The notes beneath the pieces are model-generated. The model was not told the origin of the DNA. It did not search any database and was given only the letters and a program-made list of their open reading frames with translations. Below are positions 9,235-17,664 of a stretch of 48,304 nucleotides of DNA, in pieces (the first letter of the stretch is position 1; each line of letters starts with the position of its first letter). Origin of the DNA: a bacterium (GTDB lineage Bacteria; Joyebacterota; Joyebacteria; Joyebacterales; Joyebacteraceae); assembly GCA_025774545.1 (NCBI GenBank), contig JALGVU010000008.1, positions 1 to 48,304 on the forward strand, in the 5' to 3' direction. Both the position numbers and the translations under genes were made by a program.

Positions 9235-9750
9235 ATGCGACGCGTCGACGTCGTCAGGGCTGACATCACGACGCTCCGCGTCGACGCGATCGTGAACGCC
9301 GCGAACGAGCGCCTCCTGGGCGGGGGAGGCGTCGACGGCGCGATCCACCGGGCGGCGGGTCCGAGCCTCCTCGAGGAATGTAAGTCGCTCGGAGGCTGCA
9401 AGCCGGGTAGCGCGAAGATCACGGGCGGACACGACCTCCCGGCGCGGCACGTTATCCACACGGTCGGACCCGTGTGGCGGGGTGGCAGGGCGCGGGAAGC
9501 GAAACTCCTCGCCTCGTGCTATCGGGAGTCGCTGCTGCTCGCGGAGAGGCACGGAGTGCGCACGATCGCCTTCCCTGCGATCAGCACGGGGCTCTTCGGG
9601 TACCCTGTCGCCGATGCGGCACGGATCGCGGTCGCGGAGGTCGCGCGCTTCGTTGCCGATCACCGGCTTCCTCACAAGGTCTATCTGGTCTGTTACCACG
9701 ACACGACGTACGATGTGTTCAGCGCCGCGACATCACGCGGGGATCAGTGA
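9235..9750 (+). CDS. Macro-domain protein (ADP-ribose/O-acetyl-ADP-ribose hydrolase type)
   Basis: The product is an almost complete single macro domain. [19 protein letters not shown] is followed by the glycine-rich loop [14 protein letters not shown], then [20 protein letters not shown] and [14 protein letters not shown], the second phosphate-binding loop. These features match the YmdB/MacroD class that deacetylates O-acetyl-ADP-ribose or removes mono-ADP-ribose. The catalytic asparagines in NAAN are present. ATG 9235 is preferred for family alignment and GGGAG spacing; ATG 9220 is an alternative adding five residues. Confidence 0.92.
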   Translation: MRRVDVVRADITTLRVDAIVNAANERLLGGGGVDGAIHRAAGPSLLEECKSLGGCKPGSAKITGGHDLPARHVIHTVGPVWRGGRAREAKLLASCYRESLLLAERHGVRTIAFPAISTGLFGYPVADAARIAVAEVARFVADHRLPHKVYLVCYHDTTYDVFSAATSRGDQ

Positions 9751-9787
9751 CGACGTCCGTTCGGCCGCGAACCATGGAGGCAACCAC

Positions 9788-10933
9788 GTGAGAACATCGA
9801 TACGCGCGAGGACGCTCTACACCGGCAGGAGTGTCGTGCGGGACACGTTCCTGATCCTGAACGGGAACAAGGTCGAGGGCCTGTCGAAGGTGAAGAAGGG
9901 GAAGGTGGCCGGCGAGTTCGCCGTCGTGACGCCGGCCTTCATCGATCCCCACAGTCACATCGGCATGTTCCGCGCGGGGGAGCCTGCGGCGGAGGCGGAG
10001 GGAAACGAGCAAATGGACTCGCTCCTGGCGCTACCCGACGCGCTCGACTCGGTGCAGATGGACGACACCGCCTTCCGGGACGCCGTTGAGCTGGGCGTCC
10101 TCTATTCGTGCGTCGTGCCGGGCAGCGGGAACATCATCGGCGGACGCTCCGCGGTGATCCGTCACTGCGCGAAGAACACGAACGATGCGCTCATTGCTCG
10201 GGCGGGCGTGAAGGCGGCGTTTGGGTACAATCCGATGTCGACCGTCGAGTGGAAGGGCAAGCGTCCCTCGACGCGCATGGGCGCGGCGGCGATCCTGCGC
10301 GGGAAGCTCGTCGAGGTGAAGCAGAAGATGGAGAAGCGGGCCAAGCTCCCTGCGAAGAAGAAGCACGAGGGGCCGCTCTCCGCGGAGGAGGAGGTGCTCG
10401 CGCGGATCCTCGATCGGAAGGAACGGCTCCGCGTGCACGTTCACAAGATCGACGACATCGCGATGCTGCTCCGGATCGTGGACGAGTTCAAGCTCAAGGT
10501 CACCGTCGAGCACGCGAGCGACGTCCACGAGCCTGCGATCTACCGGGAGCTCAAGCGCCGCAGGATCCCCGTTGTCTACGGCCCCGTCGACGCCTTCTCG
10601 TACAAGGTCGAGCTGAAGCATGAGGAGTGGCGGCACGTGCGGCATCTGATCGAGTCCGGGGTCGAGTACGGCCTCATGACGGATCATCCGGTCTGCGCCG
10701 CGCGGCAGCTCTTCTACCAGACGCGGTGGTTCACGCGCTGCGGCCTGTCGAAGCAGGAGGCGATCGAGCTCGTCACGCGAAGGAACGCCGAGATCCTCGG
10801 ACTCGGGAAGACGCTCGGCACGCTCGAGCCTGGGAAGTGGGCGTCGGTCGTCTGCTGGAACGGTGATCCGTTCGACGTTACCTCGTACCCCGTGGCGGTC
10901 TACGGCGAGGGCAAGATCGTTTTTGCCGAGTAG
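9788..10933 (+). CDS. Amidohydrolase superfamily protein
   Basis: This 381-residue metal-dependent hydrolase has the HxH motif in FIDPHSHIGM (His55, His57), further candidate ligands in VTVEHASDVH and a catalytic aspartate in GLMTDHPVC. The end (NAEILGLGKTLGTLEPGKWASVV) is the standard small beta-sandwich closing segment. It resembles the imidazolonepropionase-like amidohydrolases. A lysine-rich insert (QKMEKRAKLPAKKKHEG) lies in the middle. Substrate unknown. GTG 9788 follows a perfect GGAGG at 9776-9780 with 7-base spacing, so upstream residues in the same frame were not included. Confidence 0.88.
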   Translation: MRTSIRARTLYTGRSVVRDTFLILNGNKVEGLSKVKKGKVAGEFAVVTPAFIDPHSHIGMFRAGEPAAEAEGNEQMDSLLALPDALDSVQMDDTAFRDAVELGVLYSCVVPGSGNIIGGRSAVIRHCAKNTNDALIARAGVKAAFGYNPMSTVEWKGKRPSTRMGAAAILRGKLVEVKQKMEKRAKLPAKKKHEGPLSAEEEVLARILDRKERLRVHVHKIDDIAMLLRIVDEFKLKVTVEHASDVHEPAIYRELKRRRIPVVYGPVDAFSYKVELKHEEWRHVRHLIESGVEYGLMTDHPVCAARQLFYQTRWFTRCGLSKQEAIELVTRRNAEILGLGKTLGTLEPGKWASVVCWNGDPFDVTSYPVAVYGEGKIVFAE

Positions 10934-10950
10934 GAGCCGGGAGGCCAAGC

Positions 10951-11817
10951 ATGGCCGAGCTTCGGGTGGGGACGTGCAGCTGGAAGTACCCGTCCTGGGA
11001 GGGCCTCGTCTACTCCGCTCCGAAGGGGATCGACTACCTCAAGGAGTACGCGGAGCGTTACTCGACGGTCGAGGTCGACCAGTGGTTCTGGTCGCTCTTC
11101 GGGGACCTCCCCAAGATGCCGAACCCGGCGGACGTGCGGGCCTACCGTGCGGCCGTGCCCGACGACTTCCGGTTCACGGTCAAGATCCCGAACAGCGTGA
11201 CGCTCACGCACTACCATAGAAGGAAGAAGACCGACCCGCTCGTACCGAACCCTCACTTCCTCTCGCTCTCCCTGATGCACGAGTTCCTCGAGAGCCTCGG
11301 GCCGCTCGACGACGTGCTCGGCCCGCTGATGTTCCAGTTCGAGTACCTGAACCGGGAGAAGATGGCGTCCCAAAAGGAGTTCGAGGACGCCCTTGGACGT
11401 TTCGTCGAGAAGCTGCCCCGGTCGTACGAATACGGCGTGGAGATCCGGAATCCGAACTACCTGAACGAATCGTACTTCGGTTTCGTGCACCGGAATGGGC
11501 TGACACCCGTGTTGCTTCAGGGGTACTACATGCCCCAGATCCTGGGTGTGGTCCGTCAGTACGGAGGGTACCTGGTGAAGGCTCCGACGGTGGTGATTCG
11601 ACTCCACGGCGTGGACCGCGGCGCGATCGAGAAGCTGACGGGGAAGCGGTGGAACCGGATTGTGGAGCCGAGGGACGGCGAGCTTCACGTCACGGCGGGG
11701 ATCGTCCACGAGCTCCTCGAGTGCGGCGTGAACGTCTACGTGAACGTGAACAACCACTACGAGGGATCGGCCCCGCTCACGATGTCGCGGTTCGAGCGGC
11801 TTCTGCTGGACTTCTGA
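10951..11817 (+). CDS. DUF72 (YecE-like) protein
   Basis: The 288-residue protein begins LRVGTCSWKYPSWEGLVY, the diagnostic DUF72 N-terminus. It continues with the YSTVEVDQWFWSLF, FRFTVKIPNSVT and YVNVNNHYEGSAPLT blocks. The family has a TIM-barrel fold; its biochemical role is not established. The close spacing to the amidohydrolase (17 bases, with GGGAGG before ATG 10951) suggests co-transcription. Confidence 0.9.
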   Translation: MAELRVGTCSWKYPSWEGLVYSAPKGIDYLKEYAERYSTVEVDQWFWSLFGDLPKMPNPADVRAYRAAVPDDFRFTVKIPNSVTLTHYHRRKKTDPLVPNPHFLSLSLMHEFLESLGPLDDVLGPLMFQFEYLNREKMASQKEFEDALGRFVEKLPRSYEYGVEIRNPNYLNESYFGFVHRNGLTPVLLQGYYMPQILGVVRQYGGYLVKAPTVVIRLHGVDRGAIEKLTGKRWNRIVEPRDGELHVTAGIVHELLECGVNVYVNVNNHYEGSAPLTMSRFERLLLDF

Positions 11818-11887
11818 GCGGAAAGGCCGCAGGCAGTTCGAGCACGGCGTTCGCCGACGCACGACCCGTGCGGAACGAGGAGGGCAC

Positions 11888-12871
11888 GTGGTACGACTCG
11901 TCTTTCTGGGACTCGTCCTGACGGCGTTCGCCGCGGCGTCGCTCGCGGGGGAGCCGGGCGCCTCGCCGGTCGCGACCGACGCATCGGCTGAGCTCGGCGA
12001 CAGGGAGGGCGCACCACCGGACACGCTCCGCGTGATGAGTTTCAACGTCCGCTACGGAACGGCGGCCGACGGAGCGAACGCGTGGGAGGCGCGGAGGGAC
12101 CTCGTCGCCTCCACGATCGAGTCGTTCGATCCGGACGTTCTGGGACTCCAGGAGTGCCTCGGATTCCAGGCCGAGCACATCGCCGACGCCATGCCGGGCC
12201 ACGGTGTGGTCGGTGTCGGCCGCGACGACGGCGCGGATGCGGGGGAGATGTGCGCGATCCTCTACCGTGAGGATCGCTTCGAACTGCTCGACGCGGGGCA
12301 CTTCTGGCTGAGTCTGACGCCCGACGTCGTCGCCAGCGTGAGCTGGGACAGCGCGCTCACGCGGATGGCCACGTGGGTGCGACTCCGAGTTCTCTCGGCG
12401 CCCGCTCGGGATCTCTTCGTTCTGAACACGCACTTCGATCACGTCGGCGTCCAGGCCCGGCTCCAGTCGGCACGGCTCGTGCGTGAGCGGGTCGCCGCCT
12501 TGGCAGGGGCATCACACGTCGTGGTGCTCGGCGACTTCAACGCGCCCGCCGACGCCCAGATCGAAGGCCCCTACGCGGTGCTGACGGGCGCCGACGGGAG
12601 CGCCGAACGCCCCACAGCGAGATCCCCTCTGGTCGATACCTTTCGCGCGGCGCACCCGGATGCCGTCGGCGACGAGGGCACGTTCCACGGTTTTCGGGGC
12701 GTGAGCACCGGCGCGAGGATCGACTGGATCCTGGCGTCGCGCACGCTCGCGGTCGTCGGCGCAGCCATCGACCGAACGAACGCAGACGGGCGATACCCGT
12801 CCGACCACTACCCGGTGACGGCGGTGCTCAGGTCCCGCGAGCGGGCGCCGCGTCGATCCGACGAGGACTGA
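11888..12871 (+). CDS. Secreted endonuclease/exonuclease/phosphatase (EEP) family protein
   Basis: GTG 11888 follows GAGGAGGG. The 327-residue product has a signal peptide ending near SLAGEP, then the EEP fold. Visible catalytic elements are MSFNVRYG (Asn), DVLGLQECLGF (metal-binding Glu), VLGDFNAPAD (Asp and Asn) and SDHYPVTA (the Asp-His pair). Family members hydrolyse phosphodiesters or phosphomonoesters in nucleic acids, inositol phosphates or sphingomyelin; the substrate is not readable. The signal peptide suggests periplasmic or extracellular action. Confidence 0.88.
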   Translation: MVRLVFLGLVLTAFAAASLAGEPGASPVATDASAELGDREGAPPDTLRVMSFNVRYGTAADGANAWEARRDLVASTIESFDPDVLGLQECLGFQAEHIADAMPGHGVVGVGRDDGADAGEMCAILYREDRFELLDAGHFWLSLTPDVVASVSWDSALTRMATWVRLRVLSAPARDLFVLNTHFDHVGVQARLQSARLVRERVAALAGASHVVVLGDFNAPADAQIEGPYAVLTGADGSAERPTARSPLVDTFRAAHPDAVGDEGTFHGFRGVSTGARIDWILASRTLAVVGAAIDRTNADGRYPSDHYPVTAVLRSRERAPRRSDED

Positions 12872-12914
12872 GGACCGCCCATGGCGGAGGTACGCTCATC
12901 ATCAGCGAGGGGCG

Positions 12915-13811
12915 ATGAAGGACCAGACGAGAGCCTACGTGCACGCGACGGTCGCGGTGCTTCTGTGGTCGACGGTGGCGTCCGCCTTCAAGCTCGCGCT
13001 CAAGCACGTCGATCACGCTCAGCTCCTGCTCTACGCGACCCTCTTCGCGGTCGTCGTTCACGGTCTCGTCCTTCTCGCGCGCGGACAGCTCGGTCAGGCG
13101 CTCTCCTGCACGCGCGCCCAGTACCTGCGATCGCTCGGGCTCGGGATCCTGAACCCGTTTCTCTACTACGCGGTGCTGTTCAAGGCGTACGAGCTTCTTC
13201 CCGCGCAGGTGGCGCAGCCGCTGAACTACACGTGGGCGATCGCCCTGCCGCTCCTGTCGATCCCTCTGCTCGGGCAGCGCATCCGAGCGCGCGAGATCGT
13301 CGCGGGGCTCGTGTGCTACGCGGGCGCGTTCGTGATTGCGACCGGCGGAGACGTGCTGAGGTTCCGGTTCGCGGAGCCGCTCGGGGTCGCGCTGGCGCTC
13401 GGGAGCGCGTTCATCTGGGCGCTCTACTGGATCTACCACACGAAGGACGAGCGGGAGCCCGCCGTTGGGCTCTTCCTGTCGTTCCTCTTCGCGGTCCCGT
13501 TCGTGCTCGTGTACTGTCTGATCGTGTCGGACGTCCGCGTCCCGTTCCCGGAAGGGCTCGCCGGCGGGCTCTACGCGGGCGTCGTCGAGATGGGCGTCGC
13601 GTTCGTCCTGTGGCTCGCGGCGCTCAAGCTCTCGGAGAACACCGCGAGGGTCGGGAACCTCATCTTCATGGCGCCGTTCCTCTCCCTGGTTTTCATCCGG
13701 ATCTTCGTGGGGGAGGCGATCCTGCCGGCAACGTTCGTCGGGCTCGTCCTCATCGTGGCGGGGCTTCTCGTTCAGCGGCTGGGACGTTCGAGGGTCAGCG
13801 AGGCACACTGA
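12915..13811 (+). CDS. EamA/DMT-family transporter
   Basis: This 298-residue integral membrane protein has about ten hydrophobic helices in two EamA repeats, e.g. VAVLLWSTVASAFKLAL at the start and FVGLVLIVAGLLVQRLG at the end. The signatures LNYTWAIALPLLSIPLLGQRI and FMAPFLSLVFIRIFVGE match drug/metabolite exporters. Such carriers export amino acids, nucleotides or related metabolites; the substrate is unknown. ATG 12915 follows GAGGGGCG. Aconitase begins 15 bases after its stop and may share the transcript. Confidence 0.88.
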   Translation: MKDQTRAYVHATVAVLLWSTVASAFKLALKHVDHAQLLLYATLFAVVVHGLVLLARGQLGQALSCTRAQYLRSLGLGILNPFLYYAVLFKAYELLPAQVAQPLNYTWAIALPLLSIPLLGQRIRAREIVAGLVCYAGAFVIATGGDVLRFRFAEPLGVALALGSAFIWALYWIYHTKDEREPAVGLFLSFLFAVPFVLVYCLIVSDVRVPFPEGLAGGLYAGVVEMGVAFVLWLAALKLSENTARVGNLIFMAPFLSLVFIRIFVGEAILPATFVGLVLIVAGLLVQRLGRSRVSEAH

Positions 13812-13826
13812 CTGAGGGGTGAGCCT

Positions 13827-15761
13827 GTGGGAAGGAACATCGCACACAAGCTGATCGAGTCGCACCTGGTCGAAGGCCGCGTGGACCCCGGGACCGAGAT
13901 CGGCCTCAGGATCGACCAGACGCTCACGCAGGATGCCACGGGCACGCTCGTGATGCTCGAGCTCGAGGCGATGGGGATCGAGCGGGTCAAGACGGAGCTC
14001 TCCGCGCAGTACGTCGATCACAACCTGATGCAGGCCGACTTCAGGAACGCCGACGATCACCTGTTCCTGAGAAGCGCCTGCCAGAGGTTCGGCATCTGGT
14101 TCAGCCGGCCCGGGAACGGCGTCAGTCACCCGGTCCACATGGAGCGGTTCGGGGTCCCGGGGAAGACTCTCCTGGGCTCCGACAGCCACACGAGCGGCGC
14201 CGGATCGCTCGGCATGCTCGCCGTCGGCGCGGGCGGACTCGAGGTCGCGATGGCAATGGCCGGCGAGCCCTACTACCTCACCGTGCCGACGGTGATGGGC
14301 GTCAGGCTGACCGGCCGCCTCCCGGATTGGGTCAGCGCCAAGGACGTGATCCTCGAAATGCTCCGCCGGCACGGCGTGGCCGGCGGACGCGGGAAGATCA
14401 TCGAGTACTGCGGTCCCGGGGTCGCGGCCCTCTCGGCGATGGACCGCCACGTGATCGCGAACATGGGAGCCGAGCTCGGCGCCACGTCGTCGATCTTCCC
14501 GTCGGACGATGCGACGAGGAGATTCCTCGATTCGCAGGGCCGCGGCGATGCGTGGACCGAGCTTGCGGCCGATCCGGACGCCGAGTACGACGAACGTGAC
14601 GAGATCGACCTCGGAGCGCTCGAGCCCTTGATCGCTCAGCCGACGAGTCCGGGGAACGTCGTTCCCGTGCGCGACGTTGCCGGGAAGGAGATACACCAGG
14701 CCTACGTCGGATCGTCGGCGAACCCGGGCTTGAGGGACTTCGCCGTGGCGGCCCTCATCGTGGAGGGCCGGCAGGCGGCGAGCCACGTGTCGTTCGACAT
14801 CAACCCGTCGTCGCGCCAGGTCCTCGAGAACCTCGTGGCGCTCGGGTATCTGGGGAAGCTCCTTCACGCGGGGGCGCGCGTCCATCAGGCCGGCTGCAAC
14901 GGCTGCATCGGAATGGGGCAGGCGCCCGCGACGGGGAAGATCAGCCTCCGGACCGTGCCGAGGAACTTCCCCGGGCGTTCGGGCACGAAGGGCGACAAGG
15001 TCTACCTGGTGAGCCCCGAGACGGCGGCGGCGTCCGCACTGACAGGCGTGATCACCGACCCCCGGACGCTCGACATGGACTACCCGGCCTTCGAGGAGCC
15101 GGAGACGCTCCGCGTCAACACCGAGATGCTCCTCGCGCCCGCGCCGGCAGGCTCGGATGTTGCGCTCGAGAAGGGCCCCAACATCAAGCCGTTGCCGGAG
15201 TTCGAGCCGCTGCCGGAGTCGCTCGAGGGACCGGTTCTCCTGAGGCTCGGCAGCGACGTCTCGACCGACGAGATCATGCCCGCGGGCGCGAAGGTCCTTC
15301 CGTACCGGAGCAACATCGTGGAGATCAGCCGCTTCGTGTTCGGCCAGGTCGACGAGAGCTTCGTCACGAGGGCCGTCGAGCACAGGCGGGAGGGGTTCTT
15401 CGTCGTGGCGGACGGCAACTACGGCCAGGGCTCGAGCCGCGAGCACGCCGCGCTGGCCCCGAGGTACCTCGGCCTGCGGGCCGTCATCGCTCACAGCTTC
15501 GCCCGGATCCACGGGAAGAACCTCGCGAACTTCGGGATCCTGCCGCTGACCTTCACGAACCTGACCGACTGCGCCAGGATCGCTCAGGGCGACGTGCTGG
15601 AGCTCTCGAACATCCGTGAGGCGATCGCGGATAGACGGATCGTGCTGCGTAACAGGACCAGGAACGAGGCATACGAGGTGGAGCACACCCTGAGCGGGCG
15701 ACAGATCGGGATGATCCTCGCGGGGAGCCTCCTGAACGTGGTTCGCGCGCGTCAGGCGTGA
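13827..15761 (+). CDS. acn: Aconitate hydratase, short Aquifex-type
   Basis: The 644-residue protein interconverts citrate and isocitrate in the TCA cycle. Signatures include DQTLTQDATGTLVMLEL, LLGSDSHTSGAGSLGMLAVG, HQAGCNGCIGMGQAP (Cys357 and Cys360, two [4Fe-4S] ligands) and the swivel-domain block GNYGQGSSREHAAL. The length and LRTVPRNFPGRSGT block fit the putative Aquifex-type aconitase subfamily. At the position of the third cluster cysteine (GSCTNSS in mitochondrial aconitase) this protein reads VGSSANPG, so Ser297 replaces that cysteine. I believe this is a subfamily feature rather than a mutation, but could not check. GTG 13827 is the start. Confidence 0.9.
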   Translation: MGRNIAHKLIESHLVEGRVDPGTEIGLRIDQTLTQDATGTLVMLELEAMGIERVKTELSAQYVDHNLMQADFRNADDHLFLRSACQRFGIWFSRPGNGVSHPVHMERFGVPGKTLLGSDSHTSGAGSLGMLAVGAGGLEVAMAMAGEPYYLTVPTVMGVRLTGRLPDWVSAKDVILEMLRRHGVAGGRGKIIEYCGPGVAALSAMDRHVIANMGAELGATSSIFPSDDATRRFLDSQGRGDAWTELAADPDAEYDERDEIDLGALEPLIAQPTSPGNVVPVRDVAGKEIHQAYVGSSANPGLRDFAVAALIVEGRQAASHVSFDINPSSRQVLENLVALGYLGKLLHAGARVHQAGCNGCIGMGQAPATGKISLRTVPRNFPGRSGTKGDKVYLVSPETAAASALTGVITDPRTLDMDYPAFEEPETLRVNTEMLLAPAPAGSDVALEKGPNIKPLPEFEPLPESLEGPVLLRLGSDVSTDEIMPAGAKVLPYRSNIVEISRFVFGQVDESFVTRAVEHRREGFFVVADGNYGQGSSREHAALAPRYLGLRAVIAHSFARIHGKNLANFGILPLTFTNLTDCARIAQGDVLELSNIREAIADRRIVLRNRTRNEAYEVEHTLSGRQIGMILAGSLLNVVRARQA

Positions 15762-15795
15762 CGGCGCTCGACCGAACGGAGAGAGGAGACGGGCG

Positions 15796-16524
15796 ATGCC
15801 GGTGAGGAAGGTCATCACGATCGACGAGGAGAAGTGCGACGGGTGCGGGCTCTGCGCGGACGCGTGCCACGAGGGCGCCATCGAGATCGTGGACGGGAAG
15901 GCGCGCCTCGTAAGCGACATCTACTGCGACGGCCTGGGAGACTGCCTGGCTGAGTGCCCGCAGGACGCCATCACGATCGAGGAGCGGGAGGCGGCTCCGT
16001 TCGATGAGAAGGCCGTCAAGGAGCGCATGGCGAAGACGAAGGGCGCCCTCCCGCCCGCGGGCGGCGGGTGTCCGGGCTCGGCGGCGAGGAGCTTCCATCC
16101 GGGCACCGCTCCCGGAGCAGCGCCCGGCGCGGGAGACAACGCGTCGCGGCTCGGTCACTGGCCGGTCCAGCTCATGCTCGTACCGCCCGGCGCGCCGTTC
16201 CTCGAGGGAGCGGACATCCTGATTGCCGCGGATTGCGTCCCGTTCGCCACGGCGAACTTCCACGAGAGCTACCTGGCGGGGAAGGCGCTCCTGGTCGGGT
16301 GCCCGAAGCTCGACGACGTGAACTACTATCTCGAGAAGCTCACGGCGATCTTCGCGCAGGCCGCTCCCCGGTCGATCATCGTTCTCAGGATGGAGGTGCC
16401 GTGCTGCGGCGGAATCACGAACGCCGTGAAGCAGGCGCGCGACGCTGCGGTGCCGGGCACGAAGCTCGAGGTGGTGACGATCGGGATCCGCGGCGACGAG
16501 CTTCGTCGGGAGGAGCTCGCCTGA
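15796..16524 (+). CDS. Ferredoxin-type 4Fe-4S protein with C-terminal iron-sulfur domain
   Basis: The 242-residue protein opens with two cluster motifs, CDGCGLCADACHEGAI and CDGLGDCLAECPQDAI. The second lacks one cysteine of the usual CxxC set (CDGLGDC), so it may hold a modified cluster. After a Gly/Pro/Ala-rich linker (about residues 90-115), a C-terminal domain contains AADCVPFATANFH, LVGCPKLDD and VPCCGGITNAV, more likely metal- or cluster-binding cysteines. The family often accompanies redox enzymes in anaerobes. The electron partner is unknown. It lies between aconitase and the glutaredoxin-FTR pair. Confidence 0.82.
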   Translation: MPVRKVITIDEEKCDGCGLCADACHEGAIEIVDGKARLVSDIYCDGLGDCLAECPQDAITIEEREAAPFDEKAVKERMAKTKGALPPAGGGCPGSAARSFHPGTAPGAAPGAGDNASRLGHWPVQLMLVPPGAPFLEGADILIAADCVPFATANFHESYLAGKALLVGCPKLDDVNYYLEKLTAIFAQAAPRSIIVLRMEVPCCGGITNAVKQARDAAVPGTKLEVVTIGIRGDELRREELA

Positions 16525-16693
16525 GGTCCGCCGAGGAGCAGAGCCGTCGGCGGTCGCGCACGCGCGTCCGCGGCCGACTTGGGGTTCGCGAGAGCGCCCC
16601 GACGGGTGTATGATGGACCGAGCGGCGAGGCGTCTCGGGCAGCGTTGGACGCGCCCGCGAGCGCGCGGCCAAGCCTGCGGCAGGAGGGAGTGG
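16525..16693 (+). other. Intergenic region before the glutaredoxin gene
   Basis: This 169-base gap is G+C-rich apart from GTGTATGATGG near 16607-16617. TATGAT at 16609-16614 could be a -10 element, but no convincing -35 lies at the right distance. No reading frame or RNA was recognised. Confidence 0.35.
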
Positions 16694-16987
16694 ATGGCGG
16701 ACGCACGGGGTTCGGTGAGCGGGAACAAGAGCGATCACGCCGTGCTCTTCTACGGGCTCTCGACGTGCATCTGGTGCAAGCGCACGCGGGAGTTCCTGGA
16801 GGGTGAGGGGGTAGCGTTCGAGTACGTATACGTCGACAAGCTCGAGGGTGACGAACGCACGGCCGCCCTGGAGGAGATCCAGCGTCACAATCCGTCGAGG
16901 AACTTCCCGACGATCGTGATCGACGGTGACCAGGTGATCGTGGGATACAAGATCGATGCTCTCAAGGGAGCACTGGGGCTGTCATGA
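16694..16987 (+). CDS. Glutaredoxin-like thioredoxin-fold protein
   Basis: The 97-residue protein has the redox motif CIWC in [17 protein letters not shown] and the cis-proline region [16 protein letters not shown], the two hallmarks of the glutaredoxin fold. ATG 16694 follows AGGAGGGA. Its stop overlaps the start of the FTR gene (ATGA), so the two are translationally coupled. Together they suggest that FTR reduces this glutaredoxin using electrons from ferredoxin, as seen for thioredoxin in other lineages. The coupling is seen; the electron flow is inferred. Confidence 0.9.
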   Translation: MADARGSVSGNKSDHAVLFYGLSTCIWCKRTREFLEGEGVAFEYVYVDKLEGDERTAALEEIQRHNPSRNFPTIVIDGDQVIVGYKIDALKGALGLS

Positions 16988-17496
16988 CTGACAGGAGCGT
17001 ACCGCCTGCAAGGGTCGTCGCACTCCTCGCGCAGCTCGCGCGGGACGCCGAGGCCGCAGGCTACAATCTGAATCCGGACGCGGGGTTCACGAGGGACCTC
17101 GTCCAAGGCCTCGCAGTGAACGAGGAGCGGTACGGCTATCGTTGCTGTCCCTGTCGCCTCGCGCAGGACGACAGGCAGAAGGACCTCGACATCATCTGCC
17201 CGTGCGACTACCGGGACCCTGACCTGAACGAGTGGGGGACCTGCTACTGCGCGCTCTACGTCTCGGACGAGGTCCTGGCGGGGGCACGGGATCTGACGAC
17301 GATTCCCGAGCGTCGGCCGCCCGAGGGTGCCCGCGCCCACGAGCGCGAGACTGTCGGGGGAGAGGGCGCCGCGCCTCCGCGGGGCGTCCCGGTGTGGCGG
17401 TGTCGCGTCTGCGGGTACCTCTGTGGTCGGGACGAGCCCCCCGGCGTGTGTCCGATCTGCAAAGCGACGAAGGACCGCTTCGAGCGTTTCTGGTAG
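16984..17496 (+). CDS. Ferredoxin-thioredoxin reductase catalytic domain fused to a rubredoxin-like domain
   Basis: Residues about 10-95 match the FTR catalytic (beta) subunit: Cys55-P-Cys57, Cys72-P-Cys74 and Cys87-Y-Cys89, in the contexts [18 protein letters not shown] and GTCYCALY. These supply the [4Fe-4S] cluster and the redox-active disulfide. A charged linker leads to a C-terminal rubredoxin-like domain, [10 protein letters not shown] and CPIC (Cys140, 143, 156, 159), which should bind one Fe. The enzyme would pass electrons from a ferredoxin to thioredoxin-fold partners. No FTR variable subunit is seen, as usual outside phototrophs. Confidence 0.9.
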   Translation: MTDRSVPPARVVALLAQLARDAEAAGYNLNPDAGFTRDLVQGLAVNEERYGYRCCPCRLAQDDRQKDLDIICPCDYRDPDLNEWGTCYCALYVSDEVLAGARDLTTIPERRPPEGARAHERETVGGEGAAPPRGVPVWRCRVCGYLCGRDEPPGVCPICKATKDRFERFW

Positions 17497-17501
17497 CCTG
17501 G

Positions 17502-17597
17502 GCACCTGGTGGACCGAGCACCTGGTAGGCCGGGCACCTGGTGGACCGAGCACCTGGTAGGCCGTGCACCTGGTAGGCCGTGCACCCGGTGGACCGA
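17502..17597 (+). repeat. 16-bp tandem repeat array (six copies)
   Basis: Six contiguous 16-base units start at 17502, 17518, 17534, 17550, 17566 and 17582. The unit is GCACCTGGT(G/A)G(A/G)CCG(A/G/T), alternating mainly between two variants; a degenerate seventh copy may extend to 17613. It begins five bases after the FTR stop and lies ahead of the next ferredoxin-type gene. Each unit contains the near-palindrome CACCTGGTG or a variant. There are no spacers. Phase-variable copy number or an RNA-level role are both possible. Confidence 0.93.
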
Positions 17598-17664
17598 GCG
17601 TGCGGCAGGCAGAGCGACGTGCCATGGTCCTGACGCCCGCGCGGCCCACATCCTGGGAGGCGAC

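Noticed and set aside
12828-15920. A very long open frame on the minus strand opposite the transporter and aconitase genes (similar long ones at 2442-5033 and 40434-44135)
   Set aside because: They lie opposite well-supported genes, have Arg/Pro/Asp-rich composition without family motifs, and are expected in high-G+C DNA.
17502-17613. Possible CRISPR array
   Set aside because: The 16-base units are directly contiguous with no unique spacers, and no cas gene is present. The same holds for the 40-bp array.
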